In this document: positions 20,880 to 31,776 of the stretch, piece by piece
Layout: the number at the start of each line of letters is the position of its first letter
Numbering within the stretch: position 1 is the stretch's first letter
Assembly: GCA_963693315.1 (NCBI GenBank)
Contig: OY856188.1
Span: forward strand, 103,914,462-103,978,461
Length of the DNA stretch: 64,000 bases
Direction: 5' to 3'
DNA from: Diogma glabrata
Taxonomy: Eukaryota; Arthropoda; Insecta; Diptera; Cylindrotomidae
Notes under the pieces: model-generated
Told to the model about the DNA's origin: nothing
Databases searched by the model: none
The model's input: only the letters and a program-made list of their open reading frames with translations
Position numbers and translations under genes: made by a program

Positions 20880-22054
20880 GGTGAGTTATCAGGATGCCGG
20901 CCTTTGCTGGTAATGCAGTCGGTTTAACTTGTAACGAATTTTTGGAATTTTTCTAATAAGCCGAGGTTATCTCCTAAGGCTATTGCTAATTGAAATTTGG
21001 CAACTACTTTTTCGCCTTCATGATCAATTATTACACCGATATTTGACAGGCAATTTAATTCTTTTATCAAATATTCAAAGACACATGCATTGCCTAAGTC
21101 TGCAGCATCACTAGATGTAACTGTACCAAGAAAATATTATCTAGTTTTGAAATTAAAAATTGGAGGCAAACATGCTATATTTGCGTATACGCCTGACAGT
21201 TTGTGAATAGTTGCTCGAGAAACAAGAGAATTTCCCGTCTCAAAGTCATTTTGTTAAATAAAAAGTGGAAGAATAATACCATCAATGCCATCGTTTTGTT
21301 TTTTCCAATAAAGTGATTGAACAATGTTCGAAATCGAGGTATTATTTAAAGTATTGATATAATTTTTGATGATGTTAAATACGTTTGGAATTTCCATAAA
21401 TGCTTTTAAAGTTTCCCGCAGAGGAATAAATTGACAAAGAGTTTTTATATTTTTTAAAACGCCTAATCTATTATTTACCTCGCGATTACCTAATAATTTT
21501 TCTTCTGCTTTTATCAAGCCTTTGTGAGATACAAGCTGATTGATACGCCTGTGGTCTGTGTTAAATGGTTCAAATACTAATCTTAAAGCCTGGAATTCCC
21601 TATCAATCTCATTTTTGATTATTTCATCTTTAACATACTTTAAACAAATGTCTCTTAGAAGATTCTCATAACTGCCTTGAAGAATCCTGTGTATAATCTA
21701 GAAATTTTTGTATTTGAACTCGCGTTAATGATGTGTCTGCGTGCAAAGCAGAAATAATATTCAATAATTCATTGTGCAAATTGTCTTTATTTTTGTTAAA
21801 ATTTCTGAAAAATTTTCTTCATCTAATTCATTTTCATTTTGCATATGACTAGAATAACTATTATCTAGCAATTGTGTTGTGCATGAAGTCGTGGCTACAG
21901 GCAAATTTTTCTGAATTACATTTTCATTTGATAGTATATGATTTAATTTCCGAGCATGATTATTTAATGATTTAGCAGAACTAAATTTTCTATCACACGT
22001 CTTTTCAGGACAAAAATATGCAAAGCCGGTTTGAATACCATGATTATACTTCAA
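20880..22054 (-). pseudogene. Decayed zinc-finger protein of an uncharacterised insect multicopy family
   Basis: Reading from 22054 downward: a C2H2 finger (YFCPEKTCDRKFSSAKSLNN then H-x5-H), a linker, and after a frame shift LHADTSLTRVQIQKFLDY. After stops comes LRLVFEPFNTDHRRINQLVS, then a frame with NIKTLCQFIPLRETLKAFME, QSLYWKK and IILPLFI. The last blocks are ANIACLPPIFNFK, FEYLIKELNCLSNIGVIIDH and AIALGDNLGLLEKFQ. The ordered blocks (...FIPL..TL..F.E.P..., LPL, CLPP, GDNLGL) are familiar from uncharacterised, often multicopy insect and cnidarian proteins; I do not know the function or whether a transposon carries them. At least four frame breaks or stops make this copy inactive. Confidence 0.5.
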
Positions 22055-22226
22055 GTGTTTATCTAAAAGACTAAATGCTTACTTTCTACAATGTTACCAC
22101 ATTTAGCGCAAACAATTTTCATTGTGATTTTGTATATTACGCAAAAAATTACAGATGAATAATAGAGCTTATATGTATATAGAATTATTTTAAATCAAGA
22201 TATAACGAAATTTAACAAATAATAAA

Positions 22227-22765
22227 ATAGAAGAATAGTACATTATTTAATTAGGAGCTAAAGTGATACTTTTTGTGTTGAGTCTATAGTTTGACGGCCG
22301 ACCGCAGGGAGGCCGACAATTATAGACGAAACACAAAAAGTCACTTTGGCTCCGAATTAAATACACTATTTTTTCGGCAAACGTTTAAATTTTTTATAAA
22401 TATGAAATTAATACATCAAACTTTTTATAAATATGAATTTGTATCGTCATAATTACTTCCAAAAAAGAGAAAAAAACATTTAAATTTGTATGAATAAAAT
22501 TTTTTTATCAAAGCAGCCTTTGCATAATTTCATAATATGAGAATCAACTTATTTTTTGTTGTCATGGTTGGTTATACGATATGTTTGAAAAAATAACAAA
22601 CTAACAAATAACAAATGCTACTTTACAGCCTCCGTAATATAAAATAAAAATGGCGTTACTTTTGCTGTCGCTGGACGTTACTTTTGCTGTCAGGCTAAAA
22701 AGTAAGACTTTAGCTAACTCCCTAGCGGCAGTAAAGTCAAACTTTACAGCCGTTTGCCGAAAAAA
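22227..22765. repeat. Nested palindromes
   Basis: Arms at about 22227-22295 and 22311-22377 are imperfect inverted copies (GGAGCTAAAGTGA...CTTTTTGTGTT against its complement) around a GC-rich centre, GGCCGACCGCAGGGAGGCC. The outer border TTTTTTCGGCAAACG (about 22370) recurs inverted at about 22741-22765 (GTTTGCCGAAAAAAATTATT). This suggests a small MITE-like element around 22380-22740. No real ORF. Confidence 0.55.
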
Positions 22766-22883
22766 ATTATTTTTTAAGTTTTTTAAGAATATTTTTACGA
22801 ATTCAATAATAGTCAATACGATTAAGCAATTTATATAAAAAAATAATTGAAAATAACAATAAAAGCGTAAATATAAGCTCAAT

Positions 22884-23249
22884 TTAATCAGATGATTCTT
22901 CCCCTACAGAAACTTCAATACTAAATGATTCTAAATCGGAAAGCAATGAGCTAATGTCAGGCGGAGTTTTAGAAGTTCTATTTAAACCATAATTGGTACT
23001 TTCTAAGAAAATCCAAGTTAATTTACTTTCTACGGTATATTTTAAATTGAACGCAAAAAATGATTTAAAACATGTATCAACCGCAGCAAAAATATTCTGA
23101 TATTTGAACTGCACTGCCTTTATTATAACATTGCAGGCGTCAATTTTTGGGGGATTTCCCACGACGATGATGAACGGATGCTATGAATTACGATGTTTCC
23201 TCAATTGTTTAATTCGATCGTCCAAACTCTTTTGTAAATCATTCATATG
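22884..23249 (-). pseudogene. 3' exon of an uncharacterised multicopy insect protein, broken
   Basis: The exon starts at 23249 after TTCTATTCTTAG, reads HMNDLQKSLDDRIKQLRKHR, hits an in-frame TAG, then continues HPFIIVVGNPPKIDACNVII, FAAVDTCFKSFFAFNLKYTV and LTWIFLES and ends at a TGA near 22884. The D.CFK.FF.FNL.Y.....W.F block typifies the C-terminus of uncharacterised proteins that occur in many copies in insects, cnidarians and fish. No function is known to me. It is oriented like, but not collinear with, the fragment at 18.3-19.0 kb. Confidence 0.45.
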
Positions 23250-23811
23250 CTAAGAATAGAAAATTAGTATAAGTAAAAATCATTGCAATTTCATATTATA
23301 ATAGTTTTCGTCCAATACAGTTAACACAACCCTCCGCCACCATGTAAGGATTATTTATGATTGGCAGACGGCCGCTGCAGTGACCCACATAAGGATTTGG
23401 AATAAAATTTCCAATTAAATCAAGCAAAGTTCAAAACGATTTCCTAAAATTGGTTAAACGCTATATTCAATTTCATTACAACCTGAACTGTAGAAATTCC
23501 AAAACAGTTCACAAACTTCAGATTTTTGTTTTACTATGTAAATAAATATTTTGCGGCTGCGTAATCATCAATAAATGTTACATAATATTTTGCACCAGTA
23601 ATGTGATGATAATTGTGGAATTGGGCAACACACATCACTATGAATGATATCCAATAAATGTTCAGCTCGAGTACCAACGTTTTTAAATGGTAGACGAGTT
23701 TGTTTACCTTTTAAGCTGTTTGTTTTACCATTTCAACTTAATCTAATTCAATTCCATGGAGCAACAAAGAACCTCTATTTACTTTAAGTTTATAGTTACT
23801 GTTAATCTTAA
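23250..23811. other. No recognisable gene
   Basis: AT-rich, with a slightly GC-richer piece near 23330-23390 (CCTCCGCCACCATGTAAGG). Nothing assignable. Confidence 0.35.
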
Positions 23812-24265
23812 TACAGTAAAACCTCGCTTAACGAGTACCTCTCAGAACGAGGAATTCGCATAACGAGCAAAGTAAATTGTAAAAAAATGTCTCGCTTAAC
23901 GAGCGATATTTCGCACAACGCACAGTGGTTCAAAATCCAAAAATAACGCGCAAAAATCATATCTCTTGAACCAGTGGACGGATTTTAGAACGTAAGGGCT
24001 CATATGAAAGGTTATGCGATATGATTTTCAAAAAATGCAATATTATTAATTTTTGAAAACATTTATTTAAAAAAAGATGATTAAAAAAATTACAAAATTT
24101 TTAATTTTCATACTCGGAGCTTTCGTCATTACTACGGGTCGATAACTGCTCCTCATCTTCAGAAACTTCATTTTCTTCATTTTGTTCATCCAGCAAATTT
24201 ATTGCATCCGCAGAAAATTCTAATTTATTATAGGTAGATTTCATATAAAAATCTATAATAAAATT
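23812..24265 (-). mobile_element. One end of a pogo/Tigger-like DNA element
   Basis: TACAGTAAAACCTCGCTTAA at 23812 continues with two more CTCGCTTAACGAG-type words, the motif seen at ends of pogo/Tigger elements, next to TA. On the minus strand about 24260-24110 encodes a short acidic tail (DEQNEENEVSEDEEQLSTRS...) ending in a stop; acidic C-terminal tails are usual for pogo transposases. The DDE core and the other end are missing. The tail assignment is inference from position. Confidence 0.4.
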
Positions 24266-26916
24266 TTAACAGAAATAATAGAAATAAAAATAACTTCTCT
24301 GATGATGTCTTCATCCGATGATCCCTCATTCAGCTTCGGTTGGTTCCGGGTCAAGGTAGAAATTATGAACACCTGAACTAATCTTTTCTCAACTTATTTA
24401 TTGATTTTCTATTCCAATACATATTTTAACGATCTGGGTATACACTTTTTCTTATAACATATTCTTGTATAATATACTATAATTTTGTAATATCGTCTAA
24501 CAATGATTCAACCAACTTCTTTTTTTTTTTTTGATATTTTGATTATACATATAAGTGATTAATTTCACTAGAACTACATTATCATTATTGGCTCACCAAT
24601 GTTTTATTTTGGTAGTAAAATTTTTATTGTCCTAATAATAAAAGTTCACTAATATTTTCGAAATATTTTTACTGTATTAAGAACTTCATTAATATTTTCA
24701 TCGTAGTACTTTTGGTTGTACTACTAATTTTCACCACCGATTTTTTTTCTTCTTTATCTTAAACTTCTTATTTTAAACATCATTTCACTGATACTTAAAA
24801 ATCACAACTCAAACAAATCCATCCCGACTCAAAACCAATTTTGACAATTTTAACAATCTTAACAATCTTAACATCTAAAACCGAGGTTCACTCTTATTAG
24901 GTAGAGAACAGAAATAATATTATTTAAAACTATGCCTATTGAATGCGTGATGATCCAACTTGATGGTATCTGATCCAAGGGCCTCAAGACGGGCACCAAA
25001 GTTGAGCATTCACTGGTTGGATGTATAAATTGTAATGATTCGTCTGTTATGTACTATTTAACTAGCCGAAGACATCCGAAACATTAACAGAATTTTCCTG
25101 TGGAAATTGAAAGACGGAATACAGAACACATTTGCCGGCAGTTGACTCAGTGTTGGGAATGGGTTTACGTCCGCCTCATCCCTCAGGATTAAATTGTTCT
25201 GTATACTTACATTATCAAGAAACAGCTGAATTGAGAAACACAAAAACCAAAAAAAAAAACTAAAACAAAATGCACACAGATCTTGACTTATTCACGTTGA
25301 AGCCCGAGTCCACTTACATACTGTCCTATAACATATAACTGGCTTTGAGAGTGATGCAACCCAAGTAAAAATGAAGATTCACTAAGAAAAAAACATCAAT
25401 GCAATTATGAAGCATTTATTAATAGTTTACAAGAATTAGCCTTCTTGAAACTACAGACTACACAAACTTTGCTTAAAAATAAAAAATCCTCAGTCCTTTA
25501 AATATTTATACAATTGTATTTATATATATATAGGTTCTTCCTATCGTATAAATGAATTCATTAAAAAAAACATACTAAATAACCTTTCCAATTTAAAGAT
25601 TGATAAGCATCAAAATATTAAATAATTACTAATTTAAAGTTTGATTATGGTAATATCATAAAAAAATTTTTGGTTACTCACATGGTGTCCATCGAAGAGA
25701 AGCTTCCCTTACAATTTTATCAAACTATTAAATATATAAAGTACTAAAACTTCTACTAACATTAAATATTATGATTGATTTAACTTTGTTAGAAAACAAA
25801 GAATAGTTAAGAAGCTATTCATAGTTTTCAGCCGGGATTAATGCATTTAGTGGACAACATTACGTACGGGGGTCATGTCTCGAAGAACGTCCCTAATTCA
25901 GTTTTCCTTATTATTCATTCATTTTAGGGGATCTTTAAAATAACAATAACAATTTACCCTAACTATAGAACAACTATAATATGATATGTTGATTGTAGTT
26001 TCCAAAAAGAAAGGATCTTCAATACCAATAGTTAAGGCACTTGATGTAAACAAGAACACGGCCATCACCAATTATATCAATTTACAAGATTGGCTGGTGT
26101 TAACCGTAGGTCGATCTTCAATATTATTTTTGGCAATAGATGTCATGAACTTCAAATACTTGGTTTGGGTGACGAAAAAAAAAATAATGTTAGCATCGAC
26201 AATATGTGACAAAAACGTTAGTAAATCGATCTTCGATGATATAACTGTAATATGTGATGAACATAGCACAATCGATAATTGAAATACAAGACGAAGAACG
26301 TTAGTAAATCGATGTTAATTAACACAGCACATACAGCCGTTGACGTCTGTGGTAGCACTATGAATTCCAAACAATGGTGCTTTTTTGACGACGACAATAT
26401 TAGGATGATGTCCACAATCTTAATTTATTTATTTATTCATTCCAAATATGAAATGAAATAATTCCCAATTAGCATAGATGCCTGACTAAATTCCGTAACC
26501 CTGGTGTCACGTCAAAAACCAACTCGAAAACTATGATTAATGTATATTCTGGAACGAACTCACCGATGTATTTCCTATTAACACCCACCCTGTGGTGGTG
26601 TAGTCGTTTGCTCTCCGTAACACCACACTATATGCACAAACGGTTCATGTTCACCCCTGTTTTTTTCAAAAAAATCACTCACAACAGGAAGAATACAAGG
26701 TTCTGTAAATTAATGTTATTAATATTATTTGGGAAAGGAACCACAAAAACATCAATTACTATTCCTTATTTCTATTATTTTTTTCTTTTCAATTCACTTT
26801 TCCATTAACAAAAATTAATTTTTTTTGTTTGGCATTCACAGAACTCCACAATTTTTAATTTTATTTTACTAATAAACAATTTTTTTTTGTATAGTTAAAA
26901 CGAATTTCGATTTAAA
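24266..26916. other. AT-rich DNA left of the Gypsy insertion
   Basis: Several short frames (for example 25986-26282 and 26533-26808) lack motifs. ACGTTAGTAAATCGAT recurs at about 26214 and 26299. Blocks such as GGGCACCAAAGTTGAGC (about 24990) look retroelement-like but have no partner. The last 4 bases (ACAT, 26917-26920) are the Gypsy target duplication. Confidence 0.35.
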
Positions 26917-26920
26917 ACAT

Positions 26921-28131
26921 TATTATGCAGGCCCTGATACGGAGCCAGTTATTATTTTGGACCTTTGTTAACTAATTTATTATTTATTTAATTTAATAAA
27001 AATAAATTAAATAATCAACCCGGGATAACGATTCTGAAAAATTGTCCCAGAACATGAATCCTAAATTCAGGAAATCTCTTACCTTACTTACAGATTTAAC
27101 TAGACATTTATATCGACTATCTATTCATACACATATATATTTTTATATAAAAAAAAAACAAAAGAAACAAATAAAAGTAAACTTAGCTGTTATTAGTTGC
27201 TATCAATAGGCTGCGTCCCCAGATCAATTCGGTTGAATTTCCCTCGCAATTTTTTTTTTTCATATACTACTAATCTTTTTAACTTAGCACTCCATATAGA
27301 CCATATTGATTTTATGATATTGTGGTTAAATAATTCTTAGAAATTCCGGCATAAAAATTACTGGTTTAACATGTCCTTCGTGACCTTTGATTTCAACTAG
27401 AACAAATGGTCGATTAATTTTTCATTTTAGATGAATAACAGCACAAATATCCATATCTCCAGACCGAAAGAAGTAATTGTAATAAAAAGATGTTTAGATT
27501 TCAGCTGTACAACTTTAATAAATTCCATCAATAATTCTTGGCGAGGATGTTTTTCGACTAGATTTAATTAACACCCTGCAACAAAACTCTGCATAAGCTG
27601 AATCTTTTAATTAGTGAACATTAATAATTTCAACATTGTTTTTCTTTTGATTTTTCGTTTATCAATTTAATTTCCTATTATTCCTTCACTGAACTTCATA
27701 CATATGTATATATATATAAATTTTAACTCGAGTTATCTAATTGAAAAACTGAATTTACAATATATTTAACCTTTTTTTTGAAATTAAATGTTTAACATTT
27801 CAAAATAAAACTTTATTTTGTTTCAGCAAATCACAAAACACTTTTTATCGTTTGATAGGCAAACATGGAATGAATATCTCAAAAATTTCAAATTGCAAAT
27901 TATGTTTTCGTTTGACGTTTTTCTCATTTCTTTTTCAAAGAGAGTCAAGCAACTGAACAAAAACAAAAAAACGAGTGCGTTAATGTACGAATTGAAGCTG
28001 GTCTGTGTTAAGAGAAAAATTTAACTATTGTGATGAAAAAAAAATGAAAATGATATGTTAATTGTGTTTGAGTCAGATCAAGAATAGGGATTGGTTTTAT
28101 CATGTTAATTAGCATAAAGCCGACGTTACAA
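26921..28131 (-). repeat. 3' LTR of the Gypsy element (1211 bp)
   Basis: In element sense it starts TGTAACGTCGGC and ends CCTGCATAATA. It matches the 5' LTR almost completely; I noted homopolymer length changes and one T/C difference (about 27406 against 37096). The end is TA rather than the usual CA. No polypurine tract is visible just upstream in element sense (GAATTCATGGTT precedes the LTR). Confidence 0.95.
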
Positions 28132-28458
28132 ACCATGAATTCAAGATGTTAAGCAAGACTTTCAATCTTGAAGTCACAAAAAAACGTCGCCATCCCTTTC
28201 ATGACAGGAAACCACCGAACTACTTCCACCTATTAAACTGTATCTGGGATCGAGATACCCACAGTCACCGGCGTCAAGACCGACGACCGGTTCCAACACT
28301 CATGAAGTCCTTAAGGACTTCACTGAGTATTGAGACCGACCGTCCATCCGAACGTCAGCACCATGGACACCCCGATACAACCAGTAAGTATGACCTGAAG
28401 ATGTGAACCCCAGAGACGACAATCAGCCAGAGGAACAACCCTACCTAACGAAAAGACA
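28132..28458 (-). other. 3' untranslated part between pol and 3' LTR
   Basis: About 330 bp with no minus-strand ORF; the plus-strand frame here has no known motif. No env, chromodomain or polypurine tract is recognised. Confidence 0.6.
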
Positions 28459-31400
28459 TCATTCCCTGATGTCTTTCGCGTGATGGACTCCAAGACTCTT
28501 ACCGCTCATATCTGTGCACTCGTAGAGTACATTTCCAATCTTAGTCTTAATCATTGCAGGTAAGAACTTTGGAGCCAATTTTGCCGAGAATTTTTTGGTA
28601 GCGTCACTCAAATGATGTTGCCGTACAAACACACGTTGTTGTGGTTGAAAAGTCCGTAGTTTAGATCGCAGGTTGTACTGATGTTGCGATTTTTTGAAGG
28701 CTGCTTTTAAATTTTGTTGAACCCGGTTCCTAAGCAGAGTCAAATGATCAGTGCGTTCCATTTCCTCACCAGCATCTTCACCAAGCTGGTGTAGTGCTCT
28801 CAACAAATGGTAAGTATTTCCATCCGAGATTGGATGTTGACCAAACAATAAATAGTACGGTGAGTACTTGGTAGCAGAATGTACTGCAGCCCGCAGTGCA
28901 TATGCGATTTCACCAATTTGTGAGTCCCACTTGGTATGTTGACCTTTAATGAACGCTCGAATTGCTGCTAGAACTGACCTATTGACTCGCTCTGACGCGT
29001 TACTTTGAGGACTATAGACACCGGTCCTAATGTGTTTAATGCCGAAATCTGACAAAAGACTTTGAAAGTTCCTACTAGTGAACTGTTTGCCATTGTCACT
29101 GTGCAGAAACTCTGGTACCCCATATGTAAGAAACACTTCGTTCCTTAGAAAAGCATTCACCTTCGGTGAAGTTGCGTTTCTAAGTGGTTTCAGTAGTACA
29201 AACTTCGTAGCCTGATCCAGAACTATCAATAACACCGTATTCCCAAGTGTAGAACGAGGATACGGTCCCAAAAAATCTATATAGACTCTCTGCCATGGAC
29301 GTGCTGTTTCGAATTGATATTGCATCGGAGGACGCAATATCTGATTCGTGGCTTTTGTTTGTTTACATGTGTCGCAGGACACAACATAGTTGTGTACCTG
29401 TGACGCCATGCCCGGCCAATAATAAAGACGTCGAAGTAATTCTAAAGTCTTCTTAACACCTCCATGAGCAGCAGTACTATCATCGTGATGTTTCTGAATC
29501 ATGTTTGAAGTCATCGGTTTTGGTACCCAGAGTTTCCACACAGGAACATCGTTGGGTATTGCATCAGGTCTTGGCTCAATACGTATGTATAGCTTATCAT
29601 CCACGACTTTAACTGATGGAAAGTCCTTTGGTGATGATTGAACTTTAGCTATCATATCCGTATATTCTTTGTGCCGATAACCTTCATTGTCGATTTTAAT
29701 GTCGTTAATGTGATGTACTAATGCTTCCGTCAATTCTTCGTGTGTATCGTCATAAAGACGAGATAGAGCATCAGGGACTATATTTTGGGTACCTTTTTGG
29801 TGGACAATGGTAAAATCCATATGTTGGAGTTTTAGGCTCCACCTAGCCAGACGACCACTCAAGTCTTTCTGTGACATAAGCCACTTCAGACTTGAGTGAT
29901 CAGTCACAATTGTAAATCGGTGACCTTCAACATAGCCCCTGAATTTCTTCACACTCAGAATTGCCGCAAGACATTCAAGCTCAGAAACTGAGTAATTTCT
30001 CTGAGCTTTGTTAAGTTTCTTCGACATGAAGGCTATCGGACACTCTTGTCCGTCAGTATCAACCTGATACAACACACTACCTATCCCTGTCAGACTCGCA
30101 TCGCATCTAATAAAGAACTCTTTATTATAATCAGGGTTAATTAATACTGGTGCTGTAGTCAGCAATCGTTTTAAATTTTCGAAAGCAGCTTGAGCTTCTA
30201 ATGTCCATTTCAATTTTCCCGAACTCTTTTTTAATAAATCTGTAATTGGTGATACCACGCTTGCATAGTTTGGTATGAAACGTTGGTACCAACCAGCCAT
30301 TCCTAGTAAACGTCGTATTTGTTTTACTGTAGATGGAGCTGGGTACTCTGCTACAGCTCTTACCTTGTCAGGATCTGTTCGAAGACCATCTTCACCAACC
30401 AGAAATCCCAAGTATTTCACCTCTCTCAGAACAAATTTACTTTTCTTGAGGTTTATTGTTAACCCAGCCGCTCTTAACAATGAAGAGACTTTGGACAGCA
30501 ATTCCATATGTTCCTGGAACGTGGAAGAGACTACCAATAGATCATCTAAATAAACAAAGACATTTTCGTGATATTGATGTGGTATCACTTTGTGCATTAG
30601 CCGACACATTGTCTGGGGAGCATTGCACAATCCAAAGGGCATAAGCCGGAATTGATACAATGGACGACCAGGCACTGTGAAGGCTGTCTTGTCTCTAGAT
30701 GCTTCTGCCAGAGGAATCTGCCAGAAAGCATCTTTGAGATCAATACTGGAAATGTACTTTGTGCTATTTAGACGACCTAGTAAGCCATCAATCAAGGGAA
30801 GTGGGTAAGCGTCCTTTTTAGTTAGTGAATTGACACGACGGCTATCAATACATAATCTGTTTTTACCAGATTCTTTTTGTACCAAAACCACTGGCGAGCA
30901 CCAAGAACTGTTAGACTCTTCGATCACGCCCATTTGAAGCATTCGGTCAAGTTCGGCATAGACCTTTAGTTGAACAGCCGGCGATGTGGGATAGTGCCTC
31001 TGTTTAACAGGTGCATTATCACCAACATCGATGACATGTTCAACCAAAGAAGTCTTTCCGAGTCCAGACACTTCAAATGACGGGAAAGAATCCTTGATCA
31101 TATCCAGTTCATGTTGCTGATCAGTGGTGAGGTTATGTATATTTAAAGTTATTGGCTCTGTACGAGTCAGTTCACTAACAAAAGAAGGAACAATACCGAA
31201 TTTCTCCCAGAAATCTATGCCCAGGTAGAGCTCTTCTCGTAAACCAGGGACAATATGAAACCGCATTGGTTTAGTGGAGCCGTTCACGGTTATTGGAATT
31301 TCTATGTAACCCAAAATTTTATTTGCAGTACCATCTGCCGTACGAATACACGAAGTGTATTTACAGTAGGTTGTACCTGATGATTCCAATAAATCCAAGG

Positions 31401-31776
31401 AATTTCTTCCAAGTATAGTGATTGACGCTCCACTATCCAATAGTCCGGAAATATGTTTGTCCAAAATCTTTATTGCTAGTCGCGGCCGAGGATCCTTTGT
31501 TTCTGAAAGGATAGATGAAATACAAGCTTTGCGAAATAATTTCCTCATCCTCCAATATCTGATGTTACGTTCCAGACGTCTAAAATACGTGCAATGTAAT
31601 GATGGGAAATTAAATGTGCTAGATGATTTTATTCTGGTTTCTTCGGTGGTAGATCGTCTTGTGTTCCTACATCTCTCGTCGCTTTCTTCGGGCTCATTGG
31701 CTGTTGAACCGAGGGTACCATCCCCGAAGCATGTACTCTCGGACGGAAGTTTACCGACGGGTGACAATAAGAACAA
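28459..31776 (-). CDS. pol: Gypsy Pol polyprotein (PR-RT-RNase H-IN)
   Basis: An open frame of 1105 codons whose upstream limit is a TTG, not an ATG; it overlaps the end of gag in the -1 frame, so it is probably made as a Gag-Pol fusion by frameshifting. Residue numbers run from 31776. Aspartic protease: LLDSGAS with D114. Reverse transcriptase: about 255-460, with LKDAFWQIPL, MPFGLCNAP and YLDD (409-412). RNase H: D559 (RCDAS), the E600 region and TDHSSL at 625. Integrase: zinc-binding H2C2 around 763-804 (H-H...H771, C801, C804) and catalytic D834, D894 (HSDNG) and E929 (SNASER), followed by a C-terminal DNA-binding region to the stop. Key catalytic residues are present and no stop interrupts the frame, so the enzyme may be functional. 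Shadow frames on the plus strand are ignored. Confidence 0.95.
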   Translation of the reverse strand: MFLLSPVGKLPSESTCFGDGTLGSTANEPEESDERCRNTRRSTTEETRIKSSSTFNFPSLHCTYFRRLERNIRYWRMRKLFRKACISSILSETKDPRPRLAIKILDKHISGLLDSGASITILGRNSLDLLESSGTTYCKYTSCIRTADGTANKILGYIEIPITVNGSTKPMRFHIVPGLREELYLGIDFWEKFGIVPSFVSELTRTEPITLNIHNLTTDQQHELDMIKDSFPSFEVSGLGKTSLVEHVIDVGDNAPVKQRHYPTSPAVQLKVYAELDRMLQMGVIEESNSSWCSPVVLVQKESGKNRLCIDSRRVNSLTKKDAYPLPLIDGLLGRLNSTKYISSIDLKDAFWQIPLAEASRDKTAFTVPGRPLYQFRLMPFGLCNAPQTMCRLMHKVIPHQYHENVFVYLDDLLVVSSTFQEHMELLSKVSSLLRAAGLTINLKKSKFVLREVKYLGFLVGEDGLRTDPDKVRAVAEYPAPSTVKQIRRLLGMAGWYQRFIPNYASVVSPITDLLKKSSGKLKWTLEAQAAFENLKRLLTTAPVLINPDYNKEFFIRCDASLTGIGSVLYQVDTDGQECPIAFMSKKLNKAQRNYSVSELECLAAILSVKKFRGYVEGHRFTIVTDHSSLKWLMSQKDLSGRLARWSLKLQHMDFTIVHQKGTQNIVPDALSRLYDDTHEELTEALVHHINDIKIDNEGYRHKEYTDMIAKVQSSPKDFPSVKVVDDKLYIRIEPRPDAIPNDVPVWKLWVPKPMTSNMIQKHHDDSTAAHGGVKKTLELLRRLYYWPGMASQVHNYVVSCDTCKQTKATNQILRPPMQYQFETARPWQRVYIDFLGPYPRSTLGNTVLLIVLDQATKFVLLKPLRNATSPKVNAFLRNEVFLTYGVPEFLHSDNGKQFTSRNFQSLLSDFGIKHIRTGVYSPQSNASERVNRSVLAAIRAFIKGQHTKWDSQIGEIAYALRAAVHSATKYSPYYLLFGQHPISDGNTYHLLRALHQLGEDAGEEMERTDHLTLLRNRVQQNLKAAFKKSQHQYNLRSKLRTFQPQQRVFVRQHHLSDATKKFSAKLAPKFLPAMIKTKIGNVLYECTDMSGKSLGVHHAKDIRE

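Noticed and set aside
27818..28024. 68-codon plus-strand frame, also at 37506-37712
   Set aside because: Duplicated only because it is in both LTRs, and antisense to the element.
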